64,000 bases of DNA from Phytopythium helicoides (lineage: Eukaryota > Oomycota > Peronosporomycetes > Pythiales > Pythiaceae), in NCBI GenBank assembly GCA_024867545.1, contig JANFNE010000060.1, positions 248,001 through 312,000 of the forward strand, read 5' to 3'. Below, in pieces: positions 20,153 to 29,948 of the stretch (positions within the stretch are counted from its first letter, which is position 1; every line of letters begins with the position of its first letter). The notes under the pieces were generated by a model. The model saw nothing but the letters and a program-made list of their open reading frames with translations, did not search any database and was not told the DNA's origin. A program made the position numbers and the translations under genes.

Positions 20153-21091
20153 TCAGAGGCTGACGCGGTTGTGCGGAGCGTCATAGTCAATGAAGGGACC
20201 CTGCAAGTCCGGCGAGTCCGGGTTATGGTTGCGCATGATAAACTTGAGGTGCTCCCAGTTGACGGTCGACTTGATCGCAGGTGTCTGGTAGAGGTCGCGC
20301 AGGTAGTTCACGATGTTCTCGTGCTTCGTCAGCGTCGTGTGGCTCTCCTTCGTCAAGCTCACGTCCAGACGGATGAGCGTGTTGAACACACGGATATCAG
20401 CTTCCGTGATGTTGTCGCCGACTAGGTAGCGCTTCGAGGCAACAGCCTCGTTAAACTTCTCGAGTGCCACACGGCAGCGCTCCGCAGCCGCCTTAGTGGC
20501 CTCCTCGTCCTTGGCGAAGATACCACCGTAGAAACCGGCGCTGACCTCAGCAACGATGCCGTTGTTGACCTCATTGAGTTCCTTCTCAAGCTCAGCAGGC
20601 ACCAGGTCCACGTTCGAAGGCACCAACTCACGGAACCCTGTGTTCAGCGTGCGAAGAATGTCCGCAGACTCGTTCGACACGATCGTCTGCTTCTTCTTGT
20701 CCCACAACAGAGGAACCGTGTACCGACGCGGCTCTTTGTCCACCATCTCGTACAAGTCACGCACGTAGCGCGCATGGTTGATCGTATTGGGAATACAGCC
20801 TTCCGTCGAGTACGTCTTACCAGTGACGCCGGTGAGCGTGGGCTCGGCCGTAGGATCCACGAAGGTCCATCCGAGGTGCGAGTCCTCTGGGTCGTTCGGC
20901 TTGGTCTTGTTGAAGATCGGGTGCGCGATCGAAATGCTAATGACGTCTTCGAGTCCGAGGAGGTTGCGGGCAGCAAGAGTTCCGCAGGCGAACGGACACG
21001 AGTAGGCGATGTAAAGGTGGTAGCGACCAGCTTCGGCAGGGAACTCGGCGTCGGCGTCGGGCTGGATGTACGAGCGGTAGGGGGCGGCCAT
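20153..21091 (-). CDS. GST 3: divergent glutathionyl-hydroquinone reductase-type GST
   Basis: The protein has 312 residues from MAAPYRSY. The active-site region reads YSCPFACGTLAARN. The catalytic Cys-Pro is kept, but the Ser-Arg that follows in GST 1, 2, 4, 5 and 7 is replaced by Cys-Gly, so there is a second cysteine three residues later. The remaining blocks are conserved (HLGWTF, PLLWDKKKQTIVSNESADILRT, ITEADIRVFNTLIRLD). The upstream open frame to 21193 has no ATG and contains the core promoter. Its close relative GST 6 is in the opposite arm of the inverted repeat. Confidence 0.87.
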   Translation of the reverse strand: MAAPYRSYIQPDADAEFPAEAGRYHLYIAYSCPFACGTLAARNLLGLEDVISISIAHPIFNKTKPNDPEDSHLGWTFVDPTAEPTLTGVTGKTYSTEGCIPNTINHARYVRDLYEMVDKEPRRYTVPLLWDKKKQTIVSNESADILRTLNTGFRELVPSNVDLVPAELEKELNEVNNGIVAEVSAGFYGGIFAKDEEATKAAAERCRVALEKFNEAVASKRYLVGDNITEADIRVFNTLIRLDVSLTKESHTTLTKHENIVNYLRDLYQTPAIKSTVNWEHLKFIMRNHNPDSPDLQGPFIDYDAPHNRVSL

Positions 21092-21140
21092 GGTGGAGAG
21101 TAGGCGAGTTGGCTTGAGCTTGAGTTGGTGGAGAGCAGTC

Positions 21141-21156
21141 AAATTGACGAGTGAGT
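21141..21156 (-). promoter_or_regulatory. core promoter of GST 3
   Basis: The minus strand reads ACTCACTCGTCAATTT, an oomycete initiator/flanking match about 60 bases before the ATG at 21091. Confidence 0.65.
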
Positions 21157-21393
21157 ACTTGAGCAGAGGACGCAAGGTCAAACAGAACCGCAAGAGCCAA
21201 GGCTCGTCTACTGTGAGCGGGCAAAGAGCTCGTCATCTTGGCAACCCCATAATCACAATTGAAGTCATACCGGTTGGAATCAATGTGATTTAAAAAACGC
21301 TTTCCATGGAATACTCATATTCAGTGAATCATAGGCATTTGTGGATTCTATAATCTCATCATTGTATAAGTTTAGATTACGGAGGACAGACGT

Positions 21394-21933
21394 TTAAAAT
21401 TGATAGTGAAGCGCCATGAATGAGATCATTCTTGCTATCAATTGTGAACGGGTCGTATGTGTCTTCCATTGCGAATTTGTCTTATAAATGTCAAAGCTAT
21501 CATTATAATAAAAAGGTAAGGGAGGATTATGCTTCAGAAGTAATCCGGTGACGTCAAATGAGGTGATACCTAACCATGCAGCTGTTGGTCCTGGACACGT
21601 TACGCAAGCAAAACGACGCAGAGGATACATACGAAATGCGATTCTCGCGTCTACGACGAGGCGACCAAAAAAGATTTGCAAGCGGCCCGACGTCATCGAG
21701 AGGTTCTTGATGAGAACGTCTTGGAGACCACTTCTTCGAGTAATCTGTTGCGTGGAGATGCAGAGGGTGAGATTACCAATCTGCCACAAACCTCCATGAG
21801 AGCACTGCCACTCTTGCTTGGCAAACCAGCACACCGATATCGCGAATTCCCAGTGTATGATGACGAGTTTATCTCCAGACACGGCAATGATCTCACCGCT
21901 AAGCTGTATTGCGTTGTCTGGCATAGGCTTTAG
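21394..21933. other. unassigned open frames in the left arm, both strands
   Basis: A 176-codon frame starts at ATG 21924 on the minus strand. An opposing plus-strand frame, ending at 21933, encodes a protein-like stretch with HRYREFPVYDDEFISRHGND. In the right arm (27341-27694) the minus-strand frame of the opposite pair is longer, at 117 codons, while its partner is cut to 106 by a 4-base deletion. A diverged piece of the same HRY-EFP sequence recurs near 29238 and 33003. It may be a fragment of an old gene; the family was not recognised. Confidence 0.3.
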
Positions 21934-22478
21934 CCGATCTGTCTTCTCCTGGTATGGTCAATATGATTTTTTTTTTTGCGTTTTTGAATGTTGAGGTTTG
22001 CCTGCACCGATGAGGAATGTGAAAATCTCTCTTCCGGGGTAAACTGGAGGGAGCAAGAATAGTATTCTAAATGCATCACTGCAGATGCTTCGATTCCTTG
22101 GCTAGAGGCCTCACTGAGAAGAACAAAATTCGTGATACGCGTCTAGATGATTGTGTTGAAGCGATTCGTGCTTGAATATGATTTGCAAGCACACCGTTTA
22201 GGTCCTTAGTTGGAAGACTATCAAACTATAGCGTTGGTTGTGGACTCTGTGAAAGTTTCTCAACGAGTCATATGTGACTCATGCTGGCAAATGACCGAGT
22301 CATCGCTATCGAGAGTTATGCGCATGAGAAGAATTGCGCAGCGATACACAGAAAATCCTGATCAGGTAGTCATATGGATACGACACAAGAGAACTTCAGT
22401 TTTCAGTATGAAAGGAGTTGTCACGTTCAATTGATGCAGCCAGGATACAACTGGACGATTGGATCCCTACTCCACATC
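21934..22478. other. non-coding between GST 3 and GST 4
   Basis: No gene was recognised. The sequence is matched in reverse orientation at about 26795-27340 in the right arm. Confidence 0.5.
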
Positions 22479-23414
22479 TTACAGACTGGCGCGCGTGTGC
22501 GGCGCGTCGTAGTCGACGAACGGACCCTCAACACTTGGGTTACGGCTGATCGCGCTGATCTTGAGGTGCTCCCAGTTGACGGTCGCCTTGATAGCCGGCG
22601 TCTGGTACAGATCACGCAGGTACCCCACGATGTGCTCGTGCTTGGTGAGCTTCTCGTGGTTCTCCTTCGTCAGGTATACGTCAAGTTGGGTCAGAGTGTG
22701 GAAGATGCGGATGTCGGCTTCGGTGATGCTGTTACCAACCAGGTAACGCTTGTTCGCGAGGATGTCGTTGAGCTTTGCTAGAGCCGGGTTGACACGCTCG
22801 TCGGCAGCCTTCTTGCTCTCTTCGTCCTTGGCGAATACGCCTGCTACGAAGCCTCCAAAGACCTCTGCCACGATGCCATCGTTGGTCTCATTGAGCTCCT
22901 TCTCAAGCTCAGCCGGCACGAGGTCGTGGTTGGTAGGCACGAGCTCGCGGAAACCCGAGTTGAGCGTGCGCAGGATGTCGGCCGACTCGTTCGACACGAT
23001 CGTCTTCTTCTTCTTGTCCCACAGAAGCGGCACCGAGAACACACGTGGCGTCTTGTCCACCATCTCGTACAGATCACGAACATACGTGGCATTGTTGACG
23101 GTGTCGGGGATGCAGCCATCCGTGGGGTAGGTCCTGCCATCGGCGGCCGTGACGGTGGGCGTCGTCGCAGGGTCCACGAATGTCCATCCAGAGTGCGAGT
23201 CGCTGTCGTCACCAGGTCGAGTCTTCTGCAAGATCGGGTGGGCGACCGAGATTCCGACGATGTCTTGAAGGTTGCTGAAGTTGCGAGATGTCAATGCACG
23301 CGACGCAAACGGACACGAGTAGGCGATGTAGAGGTGGTAGCGACCAGCCTCGGCCGGGAACTCTGCGTCGGCTTGTGGCTGGATGTAGGAGCGGTAGGGA
23401 GCAGGAGCAGCCAT
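22479..23414 (-). CDS. GST 4: glutathionyl-hydroquinone reductase-type GST
   Basis: The protein has 311 residues from MAAPAPYRSY with Cys34 in YSCPFASR. It is close to GST 1 through the N-terminal domain. It is almost identical to GST 5 over the whole length (Gln14 and Pro in DGCIP here, Asn14 and Leu there). The frame runs back to 23567 with an ATG at 23534. An initiator-like GCTCATCACTTCGCC at 23426-23440 lies just before the MAAP codon, so the shorter form is preferred, with less certainty than for the other copies. Confidence 0.86.
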   Translation of the reverse strand: MAAPAPYRSYIQPQADAEFPAEAGRYHLYIAYSCPFASRALTSRNFSNLQDIVGISVAHPILQKTRPGDDSDSHSGWTFVDPATTPTVTAADGRTYPTDGCIPDTVNNATYVRDLYEMVDKTPRVFSVPLLWDKKKKTIVSNESADILRTLNSGFRELVPTNHDLVPAELEKELNETNDGIVAEVFGGFVAGVFAKDEESKKAADERVNPALAKLNDILANKRYLVGNSITEADIRIFHTLTQLDVYLTKENHEKLTKHEHIVGYLRDLYQTPAIKATVNWEHLKISAISRNPSVEGPFVDYDAPHTRASL

Positions 23415-23874
23415 TACAGTATGAAGGCGAAGTGATGAGCGAGTGGCTTGTGGTTGCAACTGGCTGGAAGACGAAGGACCAAGATTGCGTAGTGATCCTG
23501 CTTGTCCTGCTTGTGAATAGATCGGCTTCAACATGGTCAATCCGCAATCACTGGTTGATGACGTCATTGAAGTCGGCTTGTGTCTGCTCGAATTTTTCCT
23601 CCATATGATAGAAAATGTTGTTGACTCATCCTTCGTAAATTTGATATAGTTTCATAGATTACACATTGGAATTGCGCCGTGACAACTGGGAAGCGGGTGG
23701 CTCCTTCTTTCCGCGAGGAAGGTGCTGGTGATGGCTCTCTAGGATCTCTGTGGCTATTGATTTCCATAGAGTTGGAGCTTGGAATTGCGGCTCAAGAGTC
23801 CGAAATGGAATTTCGCAAGGACATTCGTGCGAAATTCACAGTACGCATCCAACTTCGTACTCCTTGCCGAGCTC

Positions 23875-23946
23875 CTAGTCCTCGTCATCAGCCGTCTCCG
23901 CGCTCACCTCCTCGAAGTCCTTCTCCAGAGCAGCCAGGTCCTCGCG
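23875..23946 (-). pseudogene. alpha-tubulin C-terminal tail fragment
   Basis: On the minus strand this stretch encodes REDLAALEKDFEEVSAETA followed by an acidic end and a stop codon. REDLAALEKD-x-EEV is the diagnostic C-terminal segment of alpha-tubulin. The sequence before it does not continue the tubulin GEFSEA motif, so only about 24 codons survive. It is a gene scrap in the spacer of the inverted repeat, not a working gene. Confidence 0.7.
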
Positions 23947-24210
23947 GATATCAGTTGGGTGGAGATGCGGGTCTGGGGGGCCGCCTGTCGACAGAATGGA
24001 GCGCTTCCGTGCCGCTAGATTTCCTTCTTGAAGGCGTTCAGAGAAATGCTGTCACGTCCAGCGTTTCTTGCCAGAGAAGAGAAACTCTCGTAGTTGGTGA
24101 ACCCAGCTCACACACTACTGGATTCGCCTCGGAAGTGCGATAGCGCTTGGAGATGTCGCTCACATGAATCGTCGTCGGGGTGACTGTTGGTGTCGTTATT
24201 GCAGCGCTTT

Positions 24211-24309
24211 GGTATGAAGGTGGGCTTTCGCAACTACGAGCCAGACCCTCCGGACGCCCAAGGTCCATTTGTCGACTACGAGGCCCCGCACACGCACGCA
24301 AGTCTGTAA
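24211..24309 (+). pseudogene. GST C-terminal tail fragment
   Basis: The plus strand encodes a short frame ending PPDAQGPFVDYEAPHTHASL and stop. It matches the last 30 or so residues of GST 2 (PDAQGPFVDYEAPHNRANL). Nothing of the upstream GST domain is present. Confidence 0.85.
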
Positions 24310-24429
24310 TCACTCGAATGGTACTCTAGAGCCTATTGGAACGAAGTCACTTGAGAGAGAGCCTAGATATCAGTCCAAATGAACGCTGTGTGAATTGAAA
24401 GCTGCTTAATCCTGACAGGATCATGGCTG

Positions 24430-25226
24430 CTTCGTTTGGAAGATCTCGACCACACGGAGTGTCCTACTTCACAGCCCCCACAAACACCATGCCGAATGAA
24501 AACACGACAGCTTGGGCCTGTACGTTTACCCACCATGCAACACCTCTGGCGGTATGCACCGATCCATCGATCACATCTGAGCTTGATGACAACATCCCCT
24601 GCTGCAATCTGTGCATGGTTATTTTTCTCCACATCAATGACAAATAGGTCGCTGCTGGTTAGTGCCGTCGTATACTTTGCACCGCACCAATACAGGAACT
24701 GGAGTCCGAGTGCTGCCTCATATAGTAAATAATGGAATGCCTGCATGGCACGCTGCTTGGAGCTTGATGATGTTGGGGTGGCTCAGCGATTGCCACAAGT
24801 TGACTTGTCAAATGCAGGCTTCTTCACTAACCTCCAAATCTCTGGCGAAAAAAGACGCGCCAACATTAGTCAGACCGATCTGCCAGTTGTCGTTGGACTT
24901 GTGAAGTAGGAGGCACGGATCTGTGCAAATGGGGACGGAAACAGGAACAGTGACTTCCCCTACTGTTGTGAGAAAGTCTAGTAGAAAGCATATCCCTAAC
25001 GTTGTATTTATCGTTTCCGCAACGGCAATGCGTCTGCTAGCTTGATAGGTTTGGTCATGGGGGCGATCTCGCAGCAATGCCGCAAAGTAACAACGCATGC
25101 ATGTCTCCTCACTGATGAACGAGGACGCCGCGATATCTGCATCCCCTCCAATGTGTCCCCGAGTCGGCGTGCACCCATGATAGTCACCTTCATAGCTGGT
25201 GAAGTTGTCGTCAAGAAACACTCCGT
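24430..25226 (-). pseudogene. inverted, internally deleted copy of the TKL kinase gene
   Basis: Read on the minus strand it follows the kinase gene from about 15602: FLDDNFTSYEGDYHGC, AETINTTLGICFLL, DPCLLLHKSNDNWQIGLTN, then after a deletion YEAALGLQFLY and LTSSDLFVIDVEK. It then jumps to sequence from the second kinase domain near 18121-18190. Catalytic motifs are missing and the frame is broken. It lacks the 26-base insert present at about 15830 in the main gene. Confidence 0.85.
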
Positions 25227-25256
25227 GAAACACTGCCTCCTCTGAAGCTAGAGGTT

Positions 25257-25597
25257 ACCCGGGACAGCAAACAGCATCACCACAGTGCCACAACAACCAG
25301 CACGACGCCGGCGATCACCCCGACCACAATTCAAGGCTAATCGATAAGTTGTGATTTGACTTCACCGCCTAAATTGGTAACTTCACTAGCGGGGAACGCT
25401 GATGGTGGTAGTGTCTGCCTGCCAGTGAGTACGGAGTCCAACAGACCGCTTCCCGAGGACTTGGATGCAATTGCTTGGAGTAGTGTCGTGTCTTGAACGT
25501 GAAACACTTCTGCTATCACGTTCACCACTACGCGGAATAACCTGGACAGCAAGGTTGATTCCAATCTCTTGGCTCAGAACTCAAACGGAACCAGCCA
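25257..25597 (+). repeat. direct copy of the kinase/GST 1 upstream region
   Basis: This segment is a same-orientation copy of about 15239-15591 with a short deletion. The neighbouring kinase segment (24430-25226) is inverted instead. The join sits at the same place in the source sequence (around 15591-15602), so a local inversion accompanied or followed the duplication. Confidence 0.85.
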
Positions 25598-25793
25598 CCG
25601 CATTGACTTTCATCGACCTTCATTGTTGGACACTTCTAGCAGTCAATTGGTAGTCATCTATCTTGGTAATCACTGATTATCGTAACCAGTCGACGGAATA
25701 CCTGATTACTAATCGGATATGTCGATCCCGAGCTTTTGACACGCCTTGGTCTCAGTTGCATTTCTGCTTTGGCCATGCGTTCCCTGCTCACGC

Positions 25794-25809
25794 GCTCACT
25801 CGCCAATTT
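25794..25809 (+). promoter_or_regulatory. core promoter of GST 5
   Basis: The sequence GCTCACTCGCCAATTT is identical to the GST 1 core promoter and lies about 60 bases before the ATG at 25859. Confidence 0.75.
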
Positions 25810-25858
25810 GACAGCTTCTCGCAAGCTCAAGCTCCAGCCAACTCGCCTACTCTCCACC

Positions 25859-26794
25859 ATGGCTGCTCCTGCTCCCTACCGCTCCTACATCCAGCCCAAC
25901 GCCGACGCAGAGTTCCCGGCCGAGGCTGGTCGCTACCACCTCTACATCGCCTACTCGTGTCCGTTTGCGTCGCGTGCATTGACATCTCGCAACTTCAGCA
26001 ACCTTCAAGACATCGTCGGAATCTCGGTCGCCCACCCGATCTTGCAGAAGACTCGACCTGGTGACGACAGCGACTCGCACTCTGGATGGACATTCGTGGA
26101 CCCTGCGACGACGCCCACCGTCACGGCCGCCGATGGCAGGACCTACCCCACGGATGGCTGCATCCTCGACACCGTCAACAACGCCACGTATGTTCGTGAT
26201 CTGTACGAGATGGTGGACAAGACGCCACGTGTGTTCTCGGTGCCGCTTCTGTGGGACAAGAAGAAGAAGACGATCGTGTCGAACGAGTCGGCCGACATCC
26301 TGCGCACGCTCAACTCGGGTTTCCGCGAGCTCGTGCCTACCAACCACGACCTCGTGCCGGCTGAGCTTGAGAAGGAGCTCAATGAGACCAACGATGGCAT
26401 CGTGGCAGAGGTCTTTGGAGGCTTCGTAGCAGGCGTATTCGCCAAGGACGAAGAGAGCAAGAAGGCTGCCGACGAGCGTGTCAACCCGGCTCTAGCAAAG
26501 CTCAACGACATCCTCGCGAACAAGCGTTACCTGGTTGGTAACAGCATCACCGAAGCCGACATCCGCATCTTCCACACTCTGACCCAACTTGACGTATACC
26601 TGACGAAGGAGAACCACGAGAAGCTCACCAAGCACGAGCACATCGTGGGGTACCTGCGTGATCTGTACCAGACGCCGGCTATCAAGGCGACCGTCAACTG
26701 GGAGCACCTCAAGATCAGCGCGATCAGCCGTAACCCAAGTGTTGAGGGTCCGTTCGTCGACTACGACGCGCCGCACACGCGCGCCAGTCTGTAA
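25859..26794 (+). CDS. GST 5: glutathionyl-hydroquinone reductase-type GST with a GST 1-type promoter
   Basis: The protein has 311 residues starting at MAAPAPYRSY, catalytic Cys34 in YSCPFASR, and all family blocks. The coding sequence and 3' flank are those of GST 4 (right arm of the inverted repeat). The 5' flank from about 25610 to the start codon is instead a copy of the GST 1 upstream region, core promoter included. It is therefore a recombinant gene with a swapped promoter. An ATG at 25775 opens a longer frame, but that ATG is upstream of the initiator. Confidence 0.88.
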   Translation: MAAPAPYRSYIQPNADAEFPAEAGRYHLYIAYSCPFASRALTSRNFSNLQDIVGISVAHPILQKTRPGDDSDSHSGWTFVDPATTPTVTAADGRTYPTDGCILDTVNNATYVRDLYEMVDKTPRVFSVPLLWDKKKKTIVSNESADILRTLNSGFRELVPTNHDLVPAELEKELNETNDGIVAEVFGGFVAGVFAKDEESKKAADERVNPALAKLNDILANKRYLVGNSITEADIRIFHTLTQLDVYLTKENHEKLTKHEHIVGYLRDLYQTPAIKATVNWEHLKISAISRNPSVEGPFVDYDAPHTRASL

Positions 26795-28118
26795 GATGTG
26801 GAGTAGGGATCCAATCGTCCAGTTGTATCCTGGCTGCATCAATTGAACGTGACAACTCCTTTCATACTGAAAACTGAAGTTCTCTTGTGTCGTATCCATA
26901 TGACTACCTGATCAGGATTTTCTGTGTATCGCTGCGCAATTCTTCTCATGCGCATAACTCTCGATAGCGATGACTCGGTCATTTGCCAGCATGAGTCACA
27001 TATGACTCGTTGAGAAACTTTCACAGAGTCCACAACCAACGCTATAGTTTGATAGTCTTCCAACTAAGGACCTAAACGGTGTGCTTGCAAATCATATTCA
27101 AGCACGAATCGCTTCAACACAATCATCTAGACGCGTATCACGAATTTTGTTCTTCTCAGTGAGGCCTCAAGCCAAGGAATCGAAGCATCTGCAGTAATGG
27201 ATTTAGAATACTATTCTTGCTCCCTCCAGTTAACCCTCCAAGAGAGATTTTCACATTCCTCATCGGTGCAGGCAAACCCCGACATTCAAAAACGCAAAAA
27301 AAAAAAATCATATTGACCATACCAGGAGAAGACAGATCGGCTAAAGCCTATGCCAGACAACGCAATACAGCTTAGCGGTGAGATCATTGCCGTGTCTGGA
27401 GATAAACTCGTCATCATACACTGGGAATTCGCGATATCGGTGTGCTGGTTTGCCAAGCAAGAGTGGCAGTGCTCTCATGGAGGTTTGTGGCAGATTGGTA
27501 ATCTCACCCTCTGCATCTCCACGCAACAGATTACTCGAAGAAGTGGTCTCCAAGATGTTCTCATCAAGAACCTCTCGATGACGTCGGGCCGCTTGCAAAT
27601 CTTTTTTGGTCGCCTCATCGTAGACGCGAGAATCGCATTTCGTATCCTCTGCGTCGTTTTGCTTGCGTAACGTGGCCAGGACCAACAGCTGCATGGTTAG
27701 GTATCACCTCATTTGACGTCATCGGATTACTTCTGAAGCATAATCCTCCCTTACCTTTTTGTTATAATGATAGCTTTGACATTTATAAGACAAATTCGCA
27801 ACGGAAGACACGTACGACCCGTTCACAATTGATAGCAAGAATGATCTCATTCATGGCGCTTCACTACCAATTTTAAGCGTCTGTCCTCCGTAATCTAGAC
27901 TTTCATAATGAGATTATAGAATCCACAATAGCCGTAAGGTTAACTGAATATGAGCATCCGCAAAACCACAGAAAGCGTTTGTTAAATCATATTGATTCCA
28001 ACAGGTATGACTTCAATTGTGATTATGGGGTTGCCAAGATGACGAGCTCTCTGCCCGCTCAAAGTAGACGAGCTTTGGCTCTTGCGATTCTGCTTGACCT
28101 CGCGTCCCCTGCTCAAGT
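26795..28118. other. non-coding between GST 5 and GST 6
   Basis: It mirrors the left-arm interval. It contains the unassigned open frames at 27341-27694 (a 117-codon minus-strand frame and a truncated plus-strand one). No known gene was recognised. Confidence 0.45.
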
Positions 28119-28134
28119 ACTCACTCACCAATTT
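28119..28134 (+). promoter_or_regulatory. core promoter of GST 6
   Basis: ACTCACTCACCAATTT lies about 50 bases before the ATG at 28174 and matches the oomycete initiator/flanking element. Confidence 0.65.
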
Positions 28135-28173
28135 GACTGCTCTCCACCAACTGAAACTCCAGCCTATTCCACC

Positions 28174-29112
28174 ATGGCCGCTCCCTACCACTCGTACATC
28201 CAGCCCAACGCCGACGCAGAGTTCCCTGCCGAAGCTGGTCGCTACCACCTTTACATCGCCTACTCGTGTCCGTTCGCCTGCGGAACTCTTGCTGCTCGCA
28301 ACCTCCTCGGACTCGAAGACGTCATTAGCATTTCGATCGCGCACCCGATCTTCAACAAGACCAAGCCGAACGACCCGGAGGACTCGCACCTCGGATGGAC
28401 CTTCGTCGATCCTACAGTCGAGCCCACGCTCATCGGCGTCACTGGTAAGACATACTCGACGGAAGGCTGCATTCCCAATACGATCAACCATGCGCGCTAC
28501 GTGCGTGACTTGTACGAGATGGTGGACAAGGAGCCGCGTCGGTACACGGTTCCTCTGTTGTGGGACAAGAAGAATCAGACGATCGTGTCGAACGAGTCTG
28601 CGGACATTCTTCGCACGTTGAACACAGGTTTCCGTGAGCTGGTCCCTTCGAACGTGGACCTGGTACCTGCTGAGCTTGAGATGGAACTCAATGAGGTCAA
28701 CAACAGCATCGTTGCTGAGGTCAGCGCCGGTTTCTACGGTGGTATCTTCGCCAAGGACGAGGAGGCCACGAAGGCAGCTGCGGAGCGCAGCCGTGTGGCA
28801 CTCGAGAAGTTTAACGAGGCTATTGCCTCGAAGCGCTACCTAGTCGGTGACAACATCACGGAAGCTGATATCCGTGTGTTCAACACGCTCATCCGTCTGG
28901 ACGTGAGCTTGACGAAGGAGAGCCACACGACGCTGACGAAGCGCGAGAACATCGTGAACTACCTGCGCGACCTCTACCAGATGCCTGCGATCAAGTCGAC
29001 CGTCAACTGGGAGCACCTCAAGTTTATCATGCGCAACCATAACCCGGACTCGCCGGACTTGCAGGGTCCCTTCATTGACTATGACGCTCCGCACAACCGC
29101 GCCAGCCTCTGA
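28174..29112 (+). CDS. GST 6: divergent glutathionyl-hydroquinone reductase-type GST
   Basis: The protein has 312 residues from MAAPYHSY. It shares with GST 3 the altered active-site string CPFACGTLAARN and the longer C-terminus. Compared with GST 3, its 5' region has lost 10 bases between the promoter and the ATG. That places an upstream ATG (about 28039) in frame, but the promoter lies downstream of that ATG, so the extra 45 residues are probably not translated. It forms the outer gene of the right arm. Confidence 0.87.
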   Translation: MAAPYHSYIQPNADAEFPAEAGRYHLYIAYSCPFACGTLAARNLLGLEDVISISIAHPIFNKTKPNDPEDSHLGWTFVDPTVEPTLIGVTGKTYSTEGCIPNTINHARYVRDLYEMVDKEPRRYTVPLLWDKKNQTIVSNESADILRTLNTGFRELVPSNVDLVPAELEMELNEVNNSIVAEVSAGFYGGIFAKDEEATKAAAERSRVALEKFNEAIASKRYLVGDNITEADIRVFNTLIRLDVSLTKESHTTLTKRENIVNYLRDLYQMPAIKSTVNWEHLKFIMRNHNPDSPDLQGPFIDYDAPHNRASL

Positions 29113-29160
29113 GTGCCGTCATAGTGGCTGAGCTGAATGCCTCATGCTTGCAGGAACATA

Positions 29161-29453
29161 TCCGTATCAATTCACGCGAATAGCTTCTTTTTTTTCGTTG
29201 GTTTTGCTTTTTTCAGTGGCATGTTGTCAAGTCGGTACACCGATATCACGAGTTCCCATTGAACGTTGACAAGTTTATCTCCACGCACTGCAGCGACGTC
29301 CCCACACGTTCACACAGCGTACACTTGAACTGAAATCTGGGCTAGCGGGAATGGCTAGCCAAGATTTCAGTCCAAATGAATGCAGTGCGAGCGTTGCTAG
29401 TCAGCTGTCCAGCCTTGATGTTGGTTGGGAAGATCTCAACCCTGCGGTATCGA
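29161..29453. repeat. direct repeat A (3' of GST 6)
   Basis: About 290 bases after GST 6 recur almost unchanged after GST 7 at about 32931-33216, in the same orientation. Each copy carries a 16-base inverted repeat around a 6-9 base loop (29331-29369 here). The pair brackets the aldo/keto reductase and GST 7. Confidence 0.8.
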
Positions 29454-29870
29454 GTGCTTATGTCGTCCGATTGCATTACTATGATAATCTTGAGTAATGC
29501 AAGTCATTCCAGGTTATTATTTGCGAAATCGTATGGTCCGTGCATGGTAGAGCGGCACAAGCGGTGAGATTGAAAGCGGACTTGATCGACCATCGATCAA
29601 ACTAATGTTGCTACAATAGACTAGTGAACTGGATCGCACCTGCCAACAGTAATCTTGGTGCAAGTTCCTATTGATCAGCATGCATGAAACATATGGTTTC
29701 ACATGGTAATCATGCCAAGTAATCGTATGGCTAATCGACAACTCCATCAGCTCTCGATTGAAGTTCTATCATCGGTAGCAATTTGTTTAACCAACCTACG
29801 CCAGTCCTCACCAACACCCACCGCCGCTGTCCCTTCAAGCTATAGCACCAGAGCCGTTAGCTCAACAAGA
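29454..29870. other. intergenic upstream of the aldo/keto reductase
   Basis: No gene was recognised. An ATG at 29703 opens a frame into the reductase but precedes the promoter motif. Confidence 0.5.
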
Positions 29871-29889
29871 TTTCACTCTCCGATTTACC
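29871..29889 (+). promoter_or_regulatory. probable core promoter of the aldo/keto reductase
   Basis: TTTCACTCTCCGATTTACC matches the initiator-like motif of GST 2 and GST 7 and ends 60 bases before the ATG at 29949. It decides against the 82-residue extension. Confidence 0.5.
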
Positions 29890-29948
29890 TCGCCACGAGC
29901 AAGCTCACACGCGCAAAACAACCCTCTTCACCTCCATCCCAAGTCGCC

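Larger units (their letters stand above)
20096..23415. repeat. left arm of a large inverted repeat
   Basis: The segment holding GST 3 and GST 4, with the non-coding stretch between them, is repeated in reverse orientation at about 25857-29170 (GST 5, GST 6). Homology covers coding and non-coding sequence alike. The proteins of GST 4 and GST 5 differ at only a couple of residues, and GST 3 and GST 6 at around a dozen. Edges were set by eye from where the two copies stop matching. Confidence 0.85.
25857..29170. repeat. right arm of the large inverted repeat
   Basis: This is the reverse-complement partner of 20096-23415. It holds GST 5, the non-coding middle and GST 6. The inner edge falls at the GST 5 start codon, where homology to GST 4 stops and homology to the GST 1 promoter begins. 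Confidence 0.85.
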
